In this document: piece by piece, positions 24,490-36,287 of the stretch
Layout of the letters: each line of letters starts with the position of its first letter
Position numbering within the stretch: position 1 is the first letter of the stretch
Source of the DNA: Epiperipatus broadwayi
Taxonomy: Eukaryota; Onychophora; Udeonychophora; Euonychophora; Peripatidae
Reading direction: 5' to 3'
Length of the DNA stretch: 64,000 nucleotides
NCBI GenBank assembly: GCA_028023455.1
Contig: JAQFVV010012405.1
Location: 7,607,291-7,671,290 of the forward strand
Notes under the pieces: model-generated
Told to the model about the DNA's origin: nothing
The model's database searches: none
The model's input: the letters and a program-made list of their open reading frames with translations, nothing else
Program-made: the position numbers and the translations under genes

Positions 24490-24665
24490 GTAAAGTACAC
24501 ACACACACTTTTAAATCAAATGTCTTTTTAAACCAAATGACTTTTTAAATCAAATGTTTTTTAAGAGATTAAAACAAATTGGCTCTGAAGAAGACTGCAG
24601 GACAATCAAAATGTAGGGGCATGCATATATGTACAAATAAAGGGTTTTCCAAAAAGTGTTTGAAG
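24490..24665. mobile_element. Family C-like relic
   Basis: Contains CTCTGAAGAAGACTGCAGGA followed by CAATCAAAATG, then ATATGTACAAATAAAGGG and AAGTGTTTGAAGT. The same tail (AAAAGTGTTTGAAGT) closes the relic at 63395. Partial duplication of AAATCAAATGTCTTTTTAAA precedes it. Confidence 0.45.
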
Positions 24666-25659
24666 TGGTTTGGATAAATGTCTTTTTACATTTTCTTCTA
24701 ACTTTATAAAATTCAGCAATGTCTCATTTAATATTAGACAGTTATTTCAATTTCTTTTACTTAAAAGTCATCTGTATTTGTAAGTATCTACATAAAAATC
24801 ATCACTGAATGATAGCTAGATCTGTCATTATGGAATTCTTAGCACCTTCTATCTTAGCCACCAACCATTGCTTTGATGACTTTACATCCTCCTGGGAATA
24901 ATTGTCATAATTAAGTTCTATTTCTCATAATTGTAACTATTTATTAAAAAAAGTTTACTTAAAACATGCACTTACCCACCTTCAAGAAAATTCAACTAAT
25001 ATTTCAGTTTTAAGAGCTATTAGGCAATTGAAAGGAAATAGCATAGTGTTTCTTGATCTTAAATTCGGGGATAAAAAGACAATAAACTTACTACAGTGGC
25101 TGTTGCATATCATGAGCAATTCACCAATGTTCATTTAAGAACAATCACATTACAATAATATATGCAATAATAAAAATATATGGAGAGGGCATGAAAATTC
25201 TACATTGCTTGGTTTGGTTCCTTTAAAGCTTCAAAGAGAAATCAAGGATCTCCTTTCATTTAATAGCAAATTTCTTTCTGCAGCCTGAAGTTTATTATAT
25301 AGTCATAAGTATATAGTTAGAATATATTTTATTAAAAAATATATGAGTCTACAGAAATTATGATATAGAAAGCCTACAGAAATTATTATTATATAGAAAA
25401 GTTTTACCGCAACACATCAGAGTGTTATTAAATACTTTATGTTATAAATTACAGGCTGAATCTTTCAAATAACAACTTCAAATTTTTTTATAGACATTTA
25501 ATGCAATCAACAAAGTACATTTACATTCTTTAAATATGAATTATTATATTTTATAAAAAATAAACAATTAATTGCTGAGGAGTTTAAAAAAACAGAGTAA
25601 GCGGAAGTAATAAAGCTGGGCTAAGAGCCACAGACCTTGAGTTCTAGATAATGAAATAA
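24666..25659. other. No recognised feature
   Basis: AT-rich, no coding or repeat signal beyond a duplicated GCCTACAGAAATTAT-like block near 25350-25390. Confidence 0.4.
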
Positions 25660-26600
25660 GATGCACTTTGACTTCTCCTTTATTGGAGTCAGAAATCTCT
25701 CAGCTACCATGCCCAGAAAAACCTGATAGTGACTTTATCTTCCCTTTCCATTCTCCATTTTAAGTTTTTCCCATATTTTTCTCTATCCTGCTCCATTCCA
25801 TTTCTACAACATAATCTTTGTCAACTCCGTGGCCTTTATATCTAAATCCTCCTTACCTTTTTCAAAACCCAGCATAAAAACCAAGAACCCACCTTCTATA
25901 TAATTTCTTTGTTTATATTTATTTTTCCACAACTTCATTATTTATGCCCTTTATACTTGCAAACATTTATATTCAATTAACTACAACTTGCAGACTAAAT
26001 CACCCATATCTTTCCATTTATGTGTATATTCTCTTATTGCTAAAGGTCCTGTTCAAGCCTTAAATAGTAAACTACTTTCCTTGCTCGCATTCAATATTCT
26101 GTTTACTTTTATATAAATTTAAACTCTTTTTACTCTCCATACTAGTTATCTACTTCTCCAATTCCCTATACTTTATTAATGCATCTATTCTTCTATCAAT
26201 TTCTTGTCATTATTACATTCAACAATTTTCCTAACACAATCATCCTACTTTTTGTATAAGCATACTGACATAATTTCTTTATGCAAATCTTCTGCATATT
26301 GTACCACCTTTCTCACCCATCTTGTTCCCTGCCCTTTACTCATAATACAATTAAATACTATTTTGGTTATTCTCTTATTCTCCATAAATTACAATCTACT
26401 GAACATTTTCATTTTGATTTTTGCATTTCTCATATTGACCATCCCATTTCTTCTTGAATTGCCTCCTTTGCCACCCACACATCTGCACCTAATGCATGTC
26501 TTCCTACATATCTTTGTATTTTTTGAAGTAATCTAATATCCTTTTACTTACAAATAACACATCGAGTTTGCAATTCCACTACCGTGCTAAACTAAAAGAG
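25660..26600. other. Strand-asymmetric pyrimidine-rich region
   Basis: For over 900 bases the plus strand is rich in C and T and poor in G. A 110-codon frame (26204-26536) reflects this, being almost all L, F, I, T, P and H. Long one-sided composition usually marks an old transposon or a transcribed non-coding tract. No protein was recognised on the minus strand. It ends just before the A-tail of the LINE at 26639. Confidence 0.35.
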
Positions 26601-26638
26601 GATTGTATTTTCTATATTTCATTGCAACATTATATATA

Positions 26639-27552
26639 TTTTTTTTTTTTAGCAAAGAATTTTGTTAGGCAATTTTTTTTATATATATAAACTTGAAGAT
26701 GATATGGAATCCAATGGGATATTTTGTAGTTTATCACTGCAAACAGACAAATTCGATGGTATATAAATTACAAGAATTATATTTGTAAAACATAACAAAG
26801 GTAAAAAATAAATAAAGGGGGGAAATATTTACTTACAATGGGGTCAGATACCAGACTCCATGTTGCATTAACAATGTCTGGAGGGGCAAGTGCCCTGTCT
26901 CTGTTTTTAATTTTTGAAAAATCATTTCAAAACAGTGATTGTAATGTTTTTAATGCAGAGTTGAAGCAAAAATGGCATTCTAGGTACCAAAGGGTAAACA
27001 TAAGAAAAATAAGAATCTTAATTGGAGGGAAAAGGCCTTATTTTATGCTATCAATGAGAATAGAAATAGAAGTGTGCAATTTTGATAATTGAATCAATGA
27101 CATTTTTATATATAAGAAGAGCATGACATTGGAACAGAAGATGATGTATTGTTTCTTCAGACTTATGACAAAGAGAGCAAAGAGAGTCAAAATTATCTTG
27201 CACCATTCTCTGTGATAAATGATTAGAAATCAAGGTACAGTATTTTGTTTCTAGATACTGGTATTTGAATTTTTTTATTATGTTTATTGCTGATAGTAAG
27301 AAGAGATGGGTATGATTGAGGTTGACTAGCATTATGGATCATGTCCAAAAGAGTATTTTCCTAGAGAATGTATGATTATTAAGATAAATATAAACAGCAA
27401 TGGATTTGATTAAGGATACTTGAAATGTAATTATTGATTGGGTCATCTGAATTAATTGGTTCAGTACAAATGTACCCAAATCGTGGTGCAAAATTATATT
27501 TTTCAAATGACTTTGAAAAAATTGCTCTTCAAAGAAAAGAAAATTGAGTTTG
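26639..27552 (-). mobile_element. 3' part of a LINE with C-terminal zinc knuckle and poly(A)
   Basis: On the minus strand a frame runs from about 27552 to 27051 with a single stop near 27345. It includes FEEQFFQSHLKN, the segment YLNNHTFSRKILFW, and then SLCSLCHKSEETIHHLLFQC. The Cys-x2-Cys-x8-His-x4-Cys pattern is the zinc-binding knuckle found at the C-terminus of many LINE reverse transcriptases (zf-RVT). After the frame ends at 27051 about 400 bases of non-coding sequence lead to an A run (T12 on the plus strand at 26639-26650), which fits a LINE 3' UTR and tail. The clade is not assigned. Confidence 0.65.
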
Positions 27553-27565
27553 TAAACAATATATA

Positions 27566-27583
27566 TTATTATTATTATTATTG
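27566..27583. repeat. ATT microsatellite
   Basis: Six ATT units next to the 5' limit of the zinc-knuckle LINE relic. Confidence 0.85.
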
Positions 27584-28400
27584 AAAATGACTAGTTTTCT
27601 ACTTAATAATCTTAACGTACGATTAAGTGGGATGTGTAAGGAGATATAATTGATGAAAGTCAATTTTGATATAAAACAAATTCTACGTTCATGCCCGAAT
27701 TTAATAATACGCCCATTATTGTTATATTATGTTTTAAATGAAAGGACAAGTTGTTATTATTGAATCACACCTATAAAGCTTTCTTAATTATTAGGCTTTC
27801 CTACTTCTTAAAAAGTAAAAAAAAAGAATAGTATTCAATCATTTACCAAGATTTAGAAAATCAGAGAAAGATAAAAATCTAGCAACTTCCTTTAAAGTAA
27901 AATAGTTCAGATTATTCCATTTCATTTTTAATGTATCTAATTGAATAAAAGATACTGTGATAAGAAACTTTACTTACTAAAGCTGTTGTATATTCCATAA
28001 AAGTACATACTGCGCTATATATCAATATTTTGTTACTTTTTCACCCTAGTTAAAATTGAATTATTTTTAATGGTATAGGGGATATATAAATATTTTACTG
28101 TAAGATAATTTTTCTAAAAAAAAAAAAAAGCACGCCAAAACAAACAAAATACTTGAATGCTAATAACAATAACACTATATACACACAATATAAATGAGTT
28201 AATAACAGTGTTTAATTTAAGCAAGGCTTAAATTTTGTGATTAGGAAGAAAGTAATGTTTGTATGCAGTAGTGCATAGATTATTAAAGATTTATAATAAT
28301 ATACTATATTATAATATATTTAATCATTTTATTAAAGAAATAGTTATTCTAAGGTAGTATATAACTTGCTTATACTGAATGTTTCTTATATATGTAAGTA
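27584..28400. other. No recognised feature
   Basis: AT-rich; nothing beyond A runs (28118). Confidence 0.4.
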
Positions 28401-28620
28401 GAGGGATTTGAACTCAGGTCCACCACTTCATCTCAAGCAACCACAATACATGACTACACACATGCAAAAAATAACATATGATCCCCAATATCCATATTTT
28501 ATGCAGAACCAGCACTCATCAGCTGGGCCACATCATAATATCACACACATATATAAAATCAGTGCTCAGCTTACATTAAGATAGCAATGCCTCAAACATT
28601 AATGGATAGGCTTCCGTCTA
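28401..28620. mobile_element. Family A fragment
   Basis: Single arm from GGGATTTGAACTC to CATTAATGGATAGG. The ribozyme region on the minus strand (28480-28536) has CTGATGA and a paired TGC/GCA stem II, but G12 of GAAA is A. Confidence 0.6.
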
Positions 28621-28679
28621 TATATAATATCTATTTGAAAAATGTATGAGGACAGATGGAATAAATTATTTATAAACAA

Positions 28680-28870
28680 AGCAAAACTCTCCATACAGTA
28701 TTGCCACCCTGTGCCAACCAGAGTAATCAATGAATGCCAGAAGGCTTGTGCATAAAATCCCTATCTAATGCCTACTCATCCAATATCACCAGACTAGTTT
28801 CTGGCTTATGGCCTTTGTCAGTGAAGAGCTTTGGATCTGAGAGCACTGAAAAAGAATTAGGATCTATGGT
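28680..28870. mobile_element. Family B fragment, single arm
   Basis: One arm from GCAAAACTCTCC to AGCACTG, including a hammerhead-like stretch (minus strand) whose core reads CTGACAA, so the invariant G8 is lost. No inverted arm. It lies about 60 bases beyond the family A copy at 28401. Confidence 0.6.
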
Positions 28871-30907
28871 GATATGATCTGCATATGATAAGAGTTTGTT
28901 AGCATTTATAGTTTTTGTATGTATATAATAAACACAGCACTCAAAGAGTCTATGCAATAAAGAAAGAAGCAGACTATTTTCTACTTCTTTTTTTGTCAAA
29001 AGATTAAGAATAAACTAATCATCACTTAATCTCTTAACCTAAGATTTAATTAAGACTTTGTTTTGTAAAAAATTTTGTAATGAGTAAATATTAAATTTAA
29101 GCCAGATGTAAATGCAGCATTATTAATTTGAAATAATAATTAAATACAAACAGGTAAAAGAATATTATTTTACAAATCTTTCTAAATAATAAATAAAACT
29201 CAAATAATTGTAATTATTTAATAAATATAACATTCAATAAACTTTCTGACAAAAAAGTGAAAGTATGCATTTGTATTTGGTAGTATAAAAAAGTTGGTTT
29301 GTTTCCTTTCTATTATATAGACATTGAGTGCAGAGTTATTAAATATTTCAAGTTATTTGATTGCTATTTATTATTTTCAAATGTTTATGATATCAGACTC
29401 TGTTTTCACCTTCATGCATTTGATTGATAGTTCAAATTAATAATGCTCTATTTATGGTATTAGCTTAAGTTTGGAATTCACACTTACTCCAGTATTTATC
29501 AGAAAACCAAGTCTTTCTTAATTATAAACCAATACTAAAAAAATAAGCAGTGATGGGCTTCTGACAAAGAAAGTGAGTGTGACAGCCCATGGAAGTTAGT
29601 TTGCTTTCATTTTATCACGCATGCATGCATACAAATATACACCCACACTATTATTGGTTTAGTACTACATTAATCAAAAGAATGTGTCACTAGGACATTT
29701 ATAGACATCTTATTCATGATTATTAGCATTAAAATAAAGTGCAAAAAGTATAATATATTGAATAAATAGTAAAACAAAAACCACATGATATATATATAAA
29801 GGCCCACTAACATGTATAATGAATTTTAAAATTAAAATACTAGAATTATATTAAAAGAATAGCATCAATGGTAAAATTTCACTGATGGTGATCAAAGTAT
29901 AATATTTATGTTCTGTAACTTTCATACAAGATGTGCATATATTTTACATAGTATCCTTTTTTAAAAAATAATTAACTGAAATTTATAATTGCATATATTA
30001 TTTTTAAAAAAATGCTACATTAACTGAAATTTATAATTGCATATATTATTTTTAAAAAAATGCTACATAGTGTTTGAAATAAGATAATATACACTGTATT
30101 TGTATGGAAACTTATTACATAAGTATTTATACTAACTTATTCACCGAGAATCCTTTAAAATGTAATAGATTTTCTGGAAGAATGCCATTCTCATAACTGC
30201 CAGGAATCAAATTTAATTTGACAGCACTTAATGTAATCTAAGTAATGGTAAATTAATGTAGTCAATTTCAAAATTAAATGTGGTATCTTAACGTGAGCTT
30301 TTGACATATATACATAATAATGCATCTATATAGAGTCACACACAAGCGTCTAATTCATGTCTCTATTAAATGGCTTGCCAATGACACTATTATATAATTT
30401 TCTTTTTTGTAAACATAAAGAAATATGATTTACGTTTTTTTTTTTATTACAGTAATTAATAAGGGAACAAAAAAAACTTTAAATATTTTATACTGCCTTT
30501 CTAAAAAGTCGCAAAATACTTCATTGATAAATAAATAATACAATGCTGCAATGTTTTCAATTCGATAGTAATAAAAAAACAGCACGGGGTTTAACAATAA
30601 AGACCAAGTAAAAACAAAGCTAAGAAATCTTAGAACATTTTAAAGCGTATCATGCAAGAAATCAGATCTTATGCATACAGAAAAAAAGTGGTCAGTTGAA
30701 CTTTCCACCAACAGGTGGCATATTTTACGAGTAGTAAAAGACTAATAAGATATCAAATTACAGCGTACAGTGAATGTATTTGCACATATATACTTATCAA
30801 GGGGAATAAAAAAAATGATTAGTAGAAATTAAATCATAGTACTATTCAATAAAGATTTAATTACTGCACAATAATAACAGTATTTAAATAGAAAATTGAA
30901 ATGTTGA
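28871..30907. other. No recognised gene
   Basis: AT-rich. Holds the 48-bp tandem pair (29973) and a GCATGCATGCAT run at 29622. A single CCAACAGGTGGCA near 30708 resembles a CTCF core but stands alone. Confidence 0.4.
29973..30068. repeat. Two tandem 48-bp units
   Basis: TAACTGAAATTTATAATTGC to AAATGCTACAT is repeated exactly once. Confidence 0.9.
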
Positions 30908-31360
30908 ATGCAAATGAGCTAGCTTTCTTTCATGCTAGCCATCAAAAACGATTGAATTTGAAATACAGGTAATCCCCTCCTATAACACGCATTCGTACAA
31001 CGCTGTTTAGCTCTAACATTGTCTGAGAGTTAAAGAACACCTTTTAACACAGCATTCATACAACAAGTTTTGACAATTACGGAAATTCTTTATCAGAAGG
31101 AACATCATTAGAGTTTTAAGAGTAAATGCAAATGAGCTAACTTTCTTTCACGCCAATCAAACAAAACGGTTGAATTTGAAATACAGGCGCACCCCCCCCT
31201 CCATATAACATGGAAGGCATTTCTACCACACTGTTTTCTAACATGGTTTGAGAATTGGTGAACTTCCCCCTATAACACAGCATTCTCACAACAGGTTTTG
31301 ACAATTATGGAAATTTATGTGTAAGAAGGAACATGGGAGTTTTAAGAGCAAACATCATCT
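30908..31360. repeat. Tandem duplication (~218-bp period) with repeated TATAACAC motifs
   Basis: Copies begin ATGCAAATGAGCTA at 30908 and 31126 and share GAATTTGAAATACAGG and CAACA-GTTTTGACAATTA. Within them a short motif like CCTATAACACGCATTCGTAC recurs four or five times, and once more at 31575. The stretch from TA-CAGG at 30964 to CTG-TA at 31624 has ends like a TA-inserting element, but the ends are not good inverted repeats. Confidence 0.6.
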
Positions 31361-31624
31361 CTGTCAATATTTGTCATTCGAGCACTACGAAAACACTCAT
31401 TTAATAGTGATTAGTAGCGATGACGAAGAAAACATTATATAATACTACTATATAATACTTTTGATCAATTATTGTTTTAATAAACAAAGTTCTCTTGGTT
31501 ATAAAATGTAAATAGTATAGTTTTTTTTTAATTTTTGGAATCTAACCCTGTTTTTGTACTAGTTCTTTGTTTCGTATAACATAAATTCGCATAACAGAAC
31601 ATTTTTTAGAACCTATCGACTGTA

Positions 31625-32639
31625 TTACATGGGTGTTACCTGCGTGTATTTAGCAGTAATAATCATTTGTAGGTGACATTTGGAAGAGTTGATTTCACTC
31701 CGATTTATTGTTTTGTTACTAATATATAGAAAATACAATTATTTTGCTCAAATATAATTACGAAAGAAAATCAATTTATCTATTATATACATTTCGTATA
31801 TTATTCAAATTTCCATTACGTATATTTTATAATTAAAAAAAATCATTCAAAAGTTAAATTATTATTTGCAATGAGTGTATTTATTTTGTTTAATTGATTG
31901 GTCGTTACCATAAGATGTAGTTTATTTTTCCATTTAAATTGGTGTAATGAAAATTTGAGTGATGTATGAAATATATACAATCAATGAATTATTATCCTTT
32001 GGGATTTACATTTGTAAAAGAGCTTTTATTGTATATCATAATTTAATTCTTATTGATCATTTTATTCATGTTTTTTATTAATATTTCTACAAATAAATAT
32101 GAACACTGTTCATAACAATTAAATTTCTTATGGATTGGCCTTTCACTTGCAAAATGTACTAGCCATTGGAGAAAGAAACAGTATGCAGGTAATCTATTAA
32201 ACTGATATAGAATAATATCCACAATGAAAATCTATTTGACAGTAGTTATTTTATAATATGAAATAACATTAAAAAGTTTTTAAATATAAAATTATAAAGT
32301 AATTTTTATACATTTTATAATATTAACATTTTGCACTATTAACTGAAACTTTAAAAAAAAAAATCAAATATCGATATATCAAATAAAAAAATCAAATTCC
32401 AAAAAAATAATATTACCAATGTTTATTTGAAATCTCCCTCTACATATTAATATATAATGCACTGAATATATATTTTTTCTTAATAAATATTTTTAATTTT
32501 ATATTATTAAGCTCTGTGATATATCATAGTAATCTGATAAATAAATTGATCAGTTGAGATATATAATTCATATATAATTTAAAGGGTCTGATTTAGAGTA
32601 TTTACTTTTAAATGAATAGTAATATTTACTTTTCAATTT
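31625..32639. other. No recognised feature
   Basis: Very AT-rich. The block ATGAAATATATACAATCAATGAAT near 31967 has a loose relative at about 46000 (GTAATATATATACATTGAAT), possibly an old dispersed repeat. Confidence 0.4.
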
Positions 32640-33535
32640 TGTTACTAGATTGCATTCTTTGATTTTATTATTAAGATGAATTTAAATGCCATTAGCACTA
32701 ATTGGTTTCTCTTCCATAGGCGAGGCATCAACAAAATTGACCCAATCTGCCCCCTCTGCCAGACTCATGACGAAACATTTGACCATCTGATTTACTCATG
32801 CCATGGACTCTGGAGGTCTAGAAGGATTATTGCTGATAACCTTAAAGTGAATTTTTACCTTGTTACCTCTCTTAAGGACAGTATTAAGACAAGATCCATC
32901 CCTACTATTAGGCTATCATTATTTATCAACTAGGCATTGTGGTCTACTCATTGTAAAATGGTTTTCAATCCCGGTGCAATTCATGAGGGAAAATTCTTTC
33001 TGAATAAACTTATAAAATTTAAAAACCGTGACATGCTCCTAGCTCCAAAAGTATTATTCGAGGAAACATGGACTCTGATTGCATTGTAAGGATGATTGCT
33101 GGTAAAACGCTTTATTTCTTCTGTCTAATATATTGCTGAAAGTGGTTTTGTTAATAATCAGAGGTTCAGATCCTTATGTTATCAAAATGGATAATATTTA
33201 ACTGAATACATCACATTTAGCATAAATACCTAAGCCTTCATAGTTGTAGTGATTTTTCCAATGGTGATCTGACCAAACTCTAGATTGACTACGTGACTCT
33301 TGGTAGTGTGAGGCAATTTGTCTAGGTGAGTTGGTGAGCTTAATTGGTCTACTTGTGTGTTAACAGTAGACTAGGTATTCGGGTTTACCTCTTGCCCAGA
33401 ATAATACTATCCTTTATTTATTTATAATCATGTAATTCGTTTTTATGTTTGTAATTCTAGCTTTTCTTTTAATTTACCATGTATACATAATTGTCACTGT
33501 AAACATTGTACTTGTTTAATAAATATTTTGAAAAA
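32640..33535 (+). mobile_element. 3' part of a second zinc-knuckle LINE with UTR and A-tail
   Basis: The frame at 32676-33088 has one internal stop (32931). It encodes FLFHRRGINKID, the knuckle CPLCQTHDETFDHLIYSCHG, and after the stop a C-terminal segment with NPGAIHEGKFFLNK and LLAPKVLFEETW. The knuckle has the spacing of LINE C-terminal zf-RVT domains. About 430 bases of 3' UTR follow, ending in AATAAA and a nine-A tail at 33526-33534. The sequence differs from the knuckle at 27051-27332, so two LINE lineages are represented. The 5' part is missing. Confidence 0.65.
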
Positions 33536-33716
33536 AAAATGAAGCCTTTTAGTTCAAAGGGCATACAAAACTCAAATCACACAAATTGGCAACATTTGTT
33601 CACTTTGTATTTGTCAAACAGAAACAATTCTAAAGATTTTTGTTTGTTTTAAGGTAGTATTCAATTATTTAAAATATTATTCTATTTATCAGATGTAAAA
33701 TATATTATATTATAAT

Positions 33717-33862
33717 TACCTCTCTGAGGAGTGCCAAAGCATGAAACCATGGTCAGAAGTTGGGGGGGGGGTCCTAACGGAGATATTTTAAATGCTGGCT
33801 CTGGCTAAGCATTTATTACAAAGCTTGTTGAGGAATTGGCAATCCTCATTGATTATAATTAC
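33717..33862. repeat. Family F partial copy
   Basis: Matches the centre and right part of the unit at 3173 (from ACCTCTCTGAGGAGTGCC to CAATCCTCATTG) with a G9 run in place of a mixed G-rich stretch. It begins 180 bases after the A-tail of the LINE ending at 33535. Confidence 0.6.
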
Positions 33863-34171
33863 ATAATGTTTTTAAAAAATGTAAACTTCCATGGCAGATA
33901 GAAGAAAAAAGAAATATAAACAGTAAAAGTTAAGTTTTGCTTTTTATTTACTTAAATAAATGTATAGCTTTTATTATTTTTTTGCTCTTTTAGTTGTGCC
34001 CAAAATTAATAATTTTGACAAAAATTGATTTGTTTTGACAAAAACTTTATTCAAACTGAAGATATGATATATGAAAAATTAAATATTGCAAAGTTACATT
34101 CAATTTACATATATTATTTTGTCTAATTAAGAATTAGTATGTTTATATAAAAATATACAAAGAATGTATTA

Positions 34172-34972
34172 ATCATAAGAGCTTGAACACAGACTTTCAA
34201 GCTCCCTTCAGCTATCTTCTCTATCTTCTACAATCGATATATGACATGCCCACACATATATGAAAAAAATAAATGGTCCCCAATATATGTATTTTGTGTT
34301 GAACCAGTACTCATCTGTTGGTCCAGATCATCATCTCCCACACACATATAATAATCAGCATTCAGCTTATATTAAGATAGCAAACTTTAATGGACAGACT
34401 TCAGTCTACTCCATCTTCCAACTCCTCAGCCATCCACACTATTGCAAATCTGATGATAGAATTGTATTCAATAAAAATATTACAGATTCAGCTTGTATTC
34501 TGCCTATCCTTCTTCTGTGTATTTAAATAAATAAGGTCCTACAGATGAGGGGTCAGAATGATTTAAAAGTCAACATGGGCATGATAATAATATTGACATC
34601 AAGGGATTTGGGTATTCCACCATCAGATTTTCAATGGAATGGATGGCTGAAGAGTTGGAGGGTGGAGTAGATTGAAGCCTCTTCATTAAAGTTTGAAGAT
34701 TTGCTATTTTAATATAAAGTGAGCACTAATTATATATGTGTGTGGGAGATGATTTGTATCAACTGATAAGTGCTAGTTCAACATGAATTATGTATGTTGG
34801 AGATCATTTATCTTTTTCACATGTGTGTTGTTAGTTGTATGAGATAGTGCAGGTAGCTGAAGGGAGCTTGAAAGTCTATGTTTAAGTCCCCTTTGGTCAC
34901 AACTAATCTCCTTTGGTCACAACTAATCTCCAAGTATATAAATTATACTTGTATTCAATAAAAATATTTAAA
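34172..34972. mobile_element. Family A near-full palindrome with A-rich 3' end
   Basis: Two arms of roughly 350 bases meet near 34540. Flanks AATGTATTA at 34163-34171 and 34973-34981 are identical, and the match extends to 12 bases with one difference. The right end reads AATAAAAATATTTAAA. Both ribozyme copies have core changes (CAGATGA on the left arm, CTGATAA on the right). The open frame at 34260 is a chance frame in the left arm. Confidence 0.65.
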
Positions 34973-35005
34973 AATGTATTATATGAAAACATAAAAAACA
35001 CAAAA

Positions 35006-35103
35006 GCATTGGCAGCCTAGTGATTAGCATAGCTGCCTTCCAAGCAGTTGGCCTGGATTCGCTTCCCGGTCAACGCTTTTGCATATGAAAAAAAAAAAAA
35101 AGA
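35006..35103 (+). mobile_element. tRNA-Gly-like retroposon with A-tail
   Basis: A 72-base tRNA-like body (35006-35077) starts GCATTGG and ends TCAACGC, pairing at six of seven positions. The anticodon loop reads CTTCCAA (TCC, glycine), the T loop TTCGCTT. TTTGCATATG and an A14 run follow. It is a class I shape, unlike the two copies with long variable arms, but the linker before the A run is similar. Confidence 0.55.
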
Positions 35104-35479
35104 GGAAAATTCTAATAAAATAAGAAAATTGTAATATTGAAATTGTTCAAAATTAATTCAAAGCACAACCTAAATTTTATGTTTCTCAATCACAAAAAAT
35201 GTTATTTTCTATTACAAAAGTAAAAATTATTTTTCGTATTTAAAAATTATTTACTCATCGTTTTTTATTTATTTTTATAAATATCAACAAATAAAATATT
35301 CTTTTGAAACAATTAATTATTGTTAGCAATCTTTTTTAATGATTTCTTTGCCATGACAAAATCTTGCAAACCACATGAAAATGTTTATACAGCTTATCGT
35401 TCCACTACCATACATAGTATAAATCATTTCTAATGTTTCATAATAAAGGAATACTAATACATTGTAAATATTAAACTTC

Positions 35480-35945
35480 ACCATATAATTACAAATTCAG
35501 CGTGAAATTCTGTCCATCCATCTGTATATTTAAATGGACATAGTTAGGTCATATATATGAGGGATCAGAGTGACTTAAGGTCAACATGGATATGACAACA
35601 ATATTGGGACCAGCAAGGATTTGAGCATTACATCATCAGATTTTCAATGGTATGGATGGCCGAAGAGTTGAGGGTGGAGAAGATTTAAATCTATCCATTA
35701 AAGTTTCAAAATTTGCTACCTTAATATAAACTAAGCATTGATTATATGTATGTGAGGAGTTGATCTGGATTAACTGATGAGTTCTGGTTTAGTATGAAAT
35801 ATGTATATTGATCATTTATCTTTTTCACATATGTGTAGTCAAGTGTATTGGTTATATAAGATAGAGTGGATGGCGGAAGGAAACTTGAAAGTCTGTGTTC
35901 AAATTCCATTAATTCAAATCTTTCAGTAAAAGTTTTTCCAACTTT
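35480..35945. mobile_element. Family A single-arm copy with an intact hammerhead core
   Basis: This is one arm only, matching the right half of the copy at 34172, including GGGATCAGAGTGAC, GATTTTCAATGG and AGAGTTGAGGGTGGAG. It contains the motif at 35762-35813. A polarity from body to A-rich end is suggested, but no tail is preserved. Confidence 0.6.
35762..35813 (+). ncRNA. Hammerhead ribozyme motif, family A, intact core
   Basis: Plus strand: stem I GATCTGGATTAA; core CTGATGA; stem II GTTCT-GGTTT-AGTAT with one mismatch; core GAAA; stem III region TATGTAT; A; stem I TTGATC. The core bases all fit the hammerhead consensus. Outer GATC/GATC pairing is possible. Stem II closes with a G-U pair. 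The minimal stem III may favour cleavage in tandem or dimer transcripts. Confidence 0.6.
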
Positions 35946-36287
35946 AAACAATATTTAATGTTAACATGTTGTTCCATTATGTGTTAACACCCTGGTGCCT
36001 TAAAAATTTGTATGGTGAATAGATAAACAATGTTGCTTTATAATGCATGTATTGGTTCAGAGATGGTGCAGCAGAAAGATTGGAAATAGAACCAGTTATC
36101 AATTGCCTTTTCAATGAGACACATATATTGCATTCATTTTTATTTAAAAGCAAATAAAAATAAGAATTAAATAACATAAAAATTTAAGTTTTACAAAAAA
36201 TAAACAAAAACAATATATATTGTGGTCAGCTGCAATGAAGGCTTCATCTGCAAGTAAATTGAACAACAAATCCTTTTTCTGATTAAA

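Noticed and set aside
26204-26536. 110-codon frame as a membrane protein
   Set aside because: Its hydrophobic look follows from a pyrimidine-rich strand, which yields L, F, I, S and P codons in any frame. No homology recognised.
30700-30720. CTCF-like site CCAACAGGTGGCA
   Set aside because: One base off the core, alone, with no supporting context.
34163-34981. Cut-and-paste MITE interpretation of families A and B
   Set aside because: Duplication lengths vary from 9 to 15 bp and arm lengths differ among copies of one family, unlike MITEs with constant ends.
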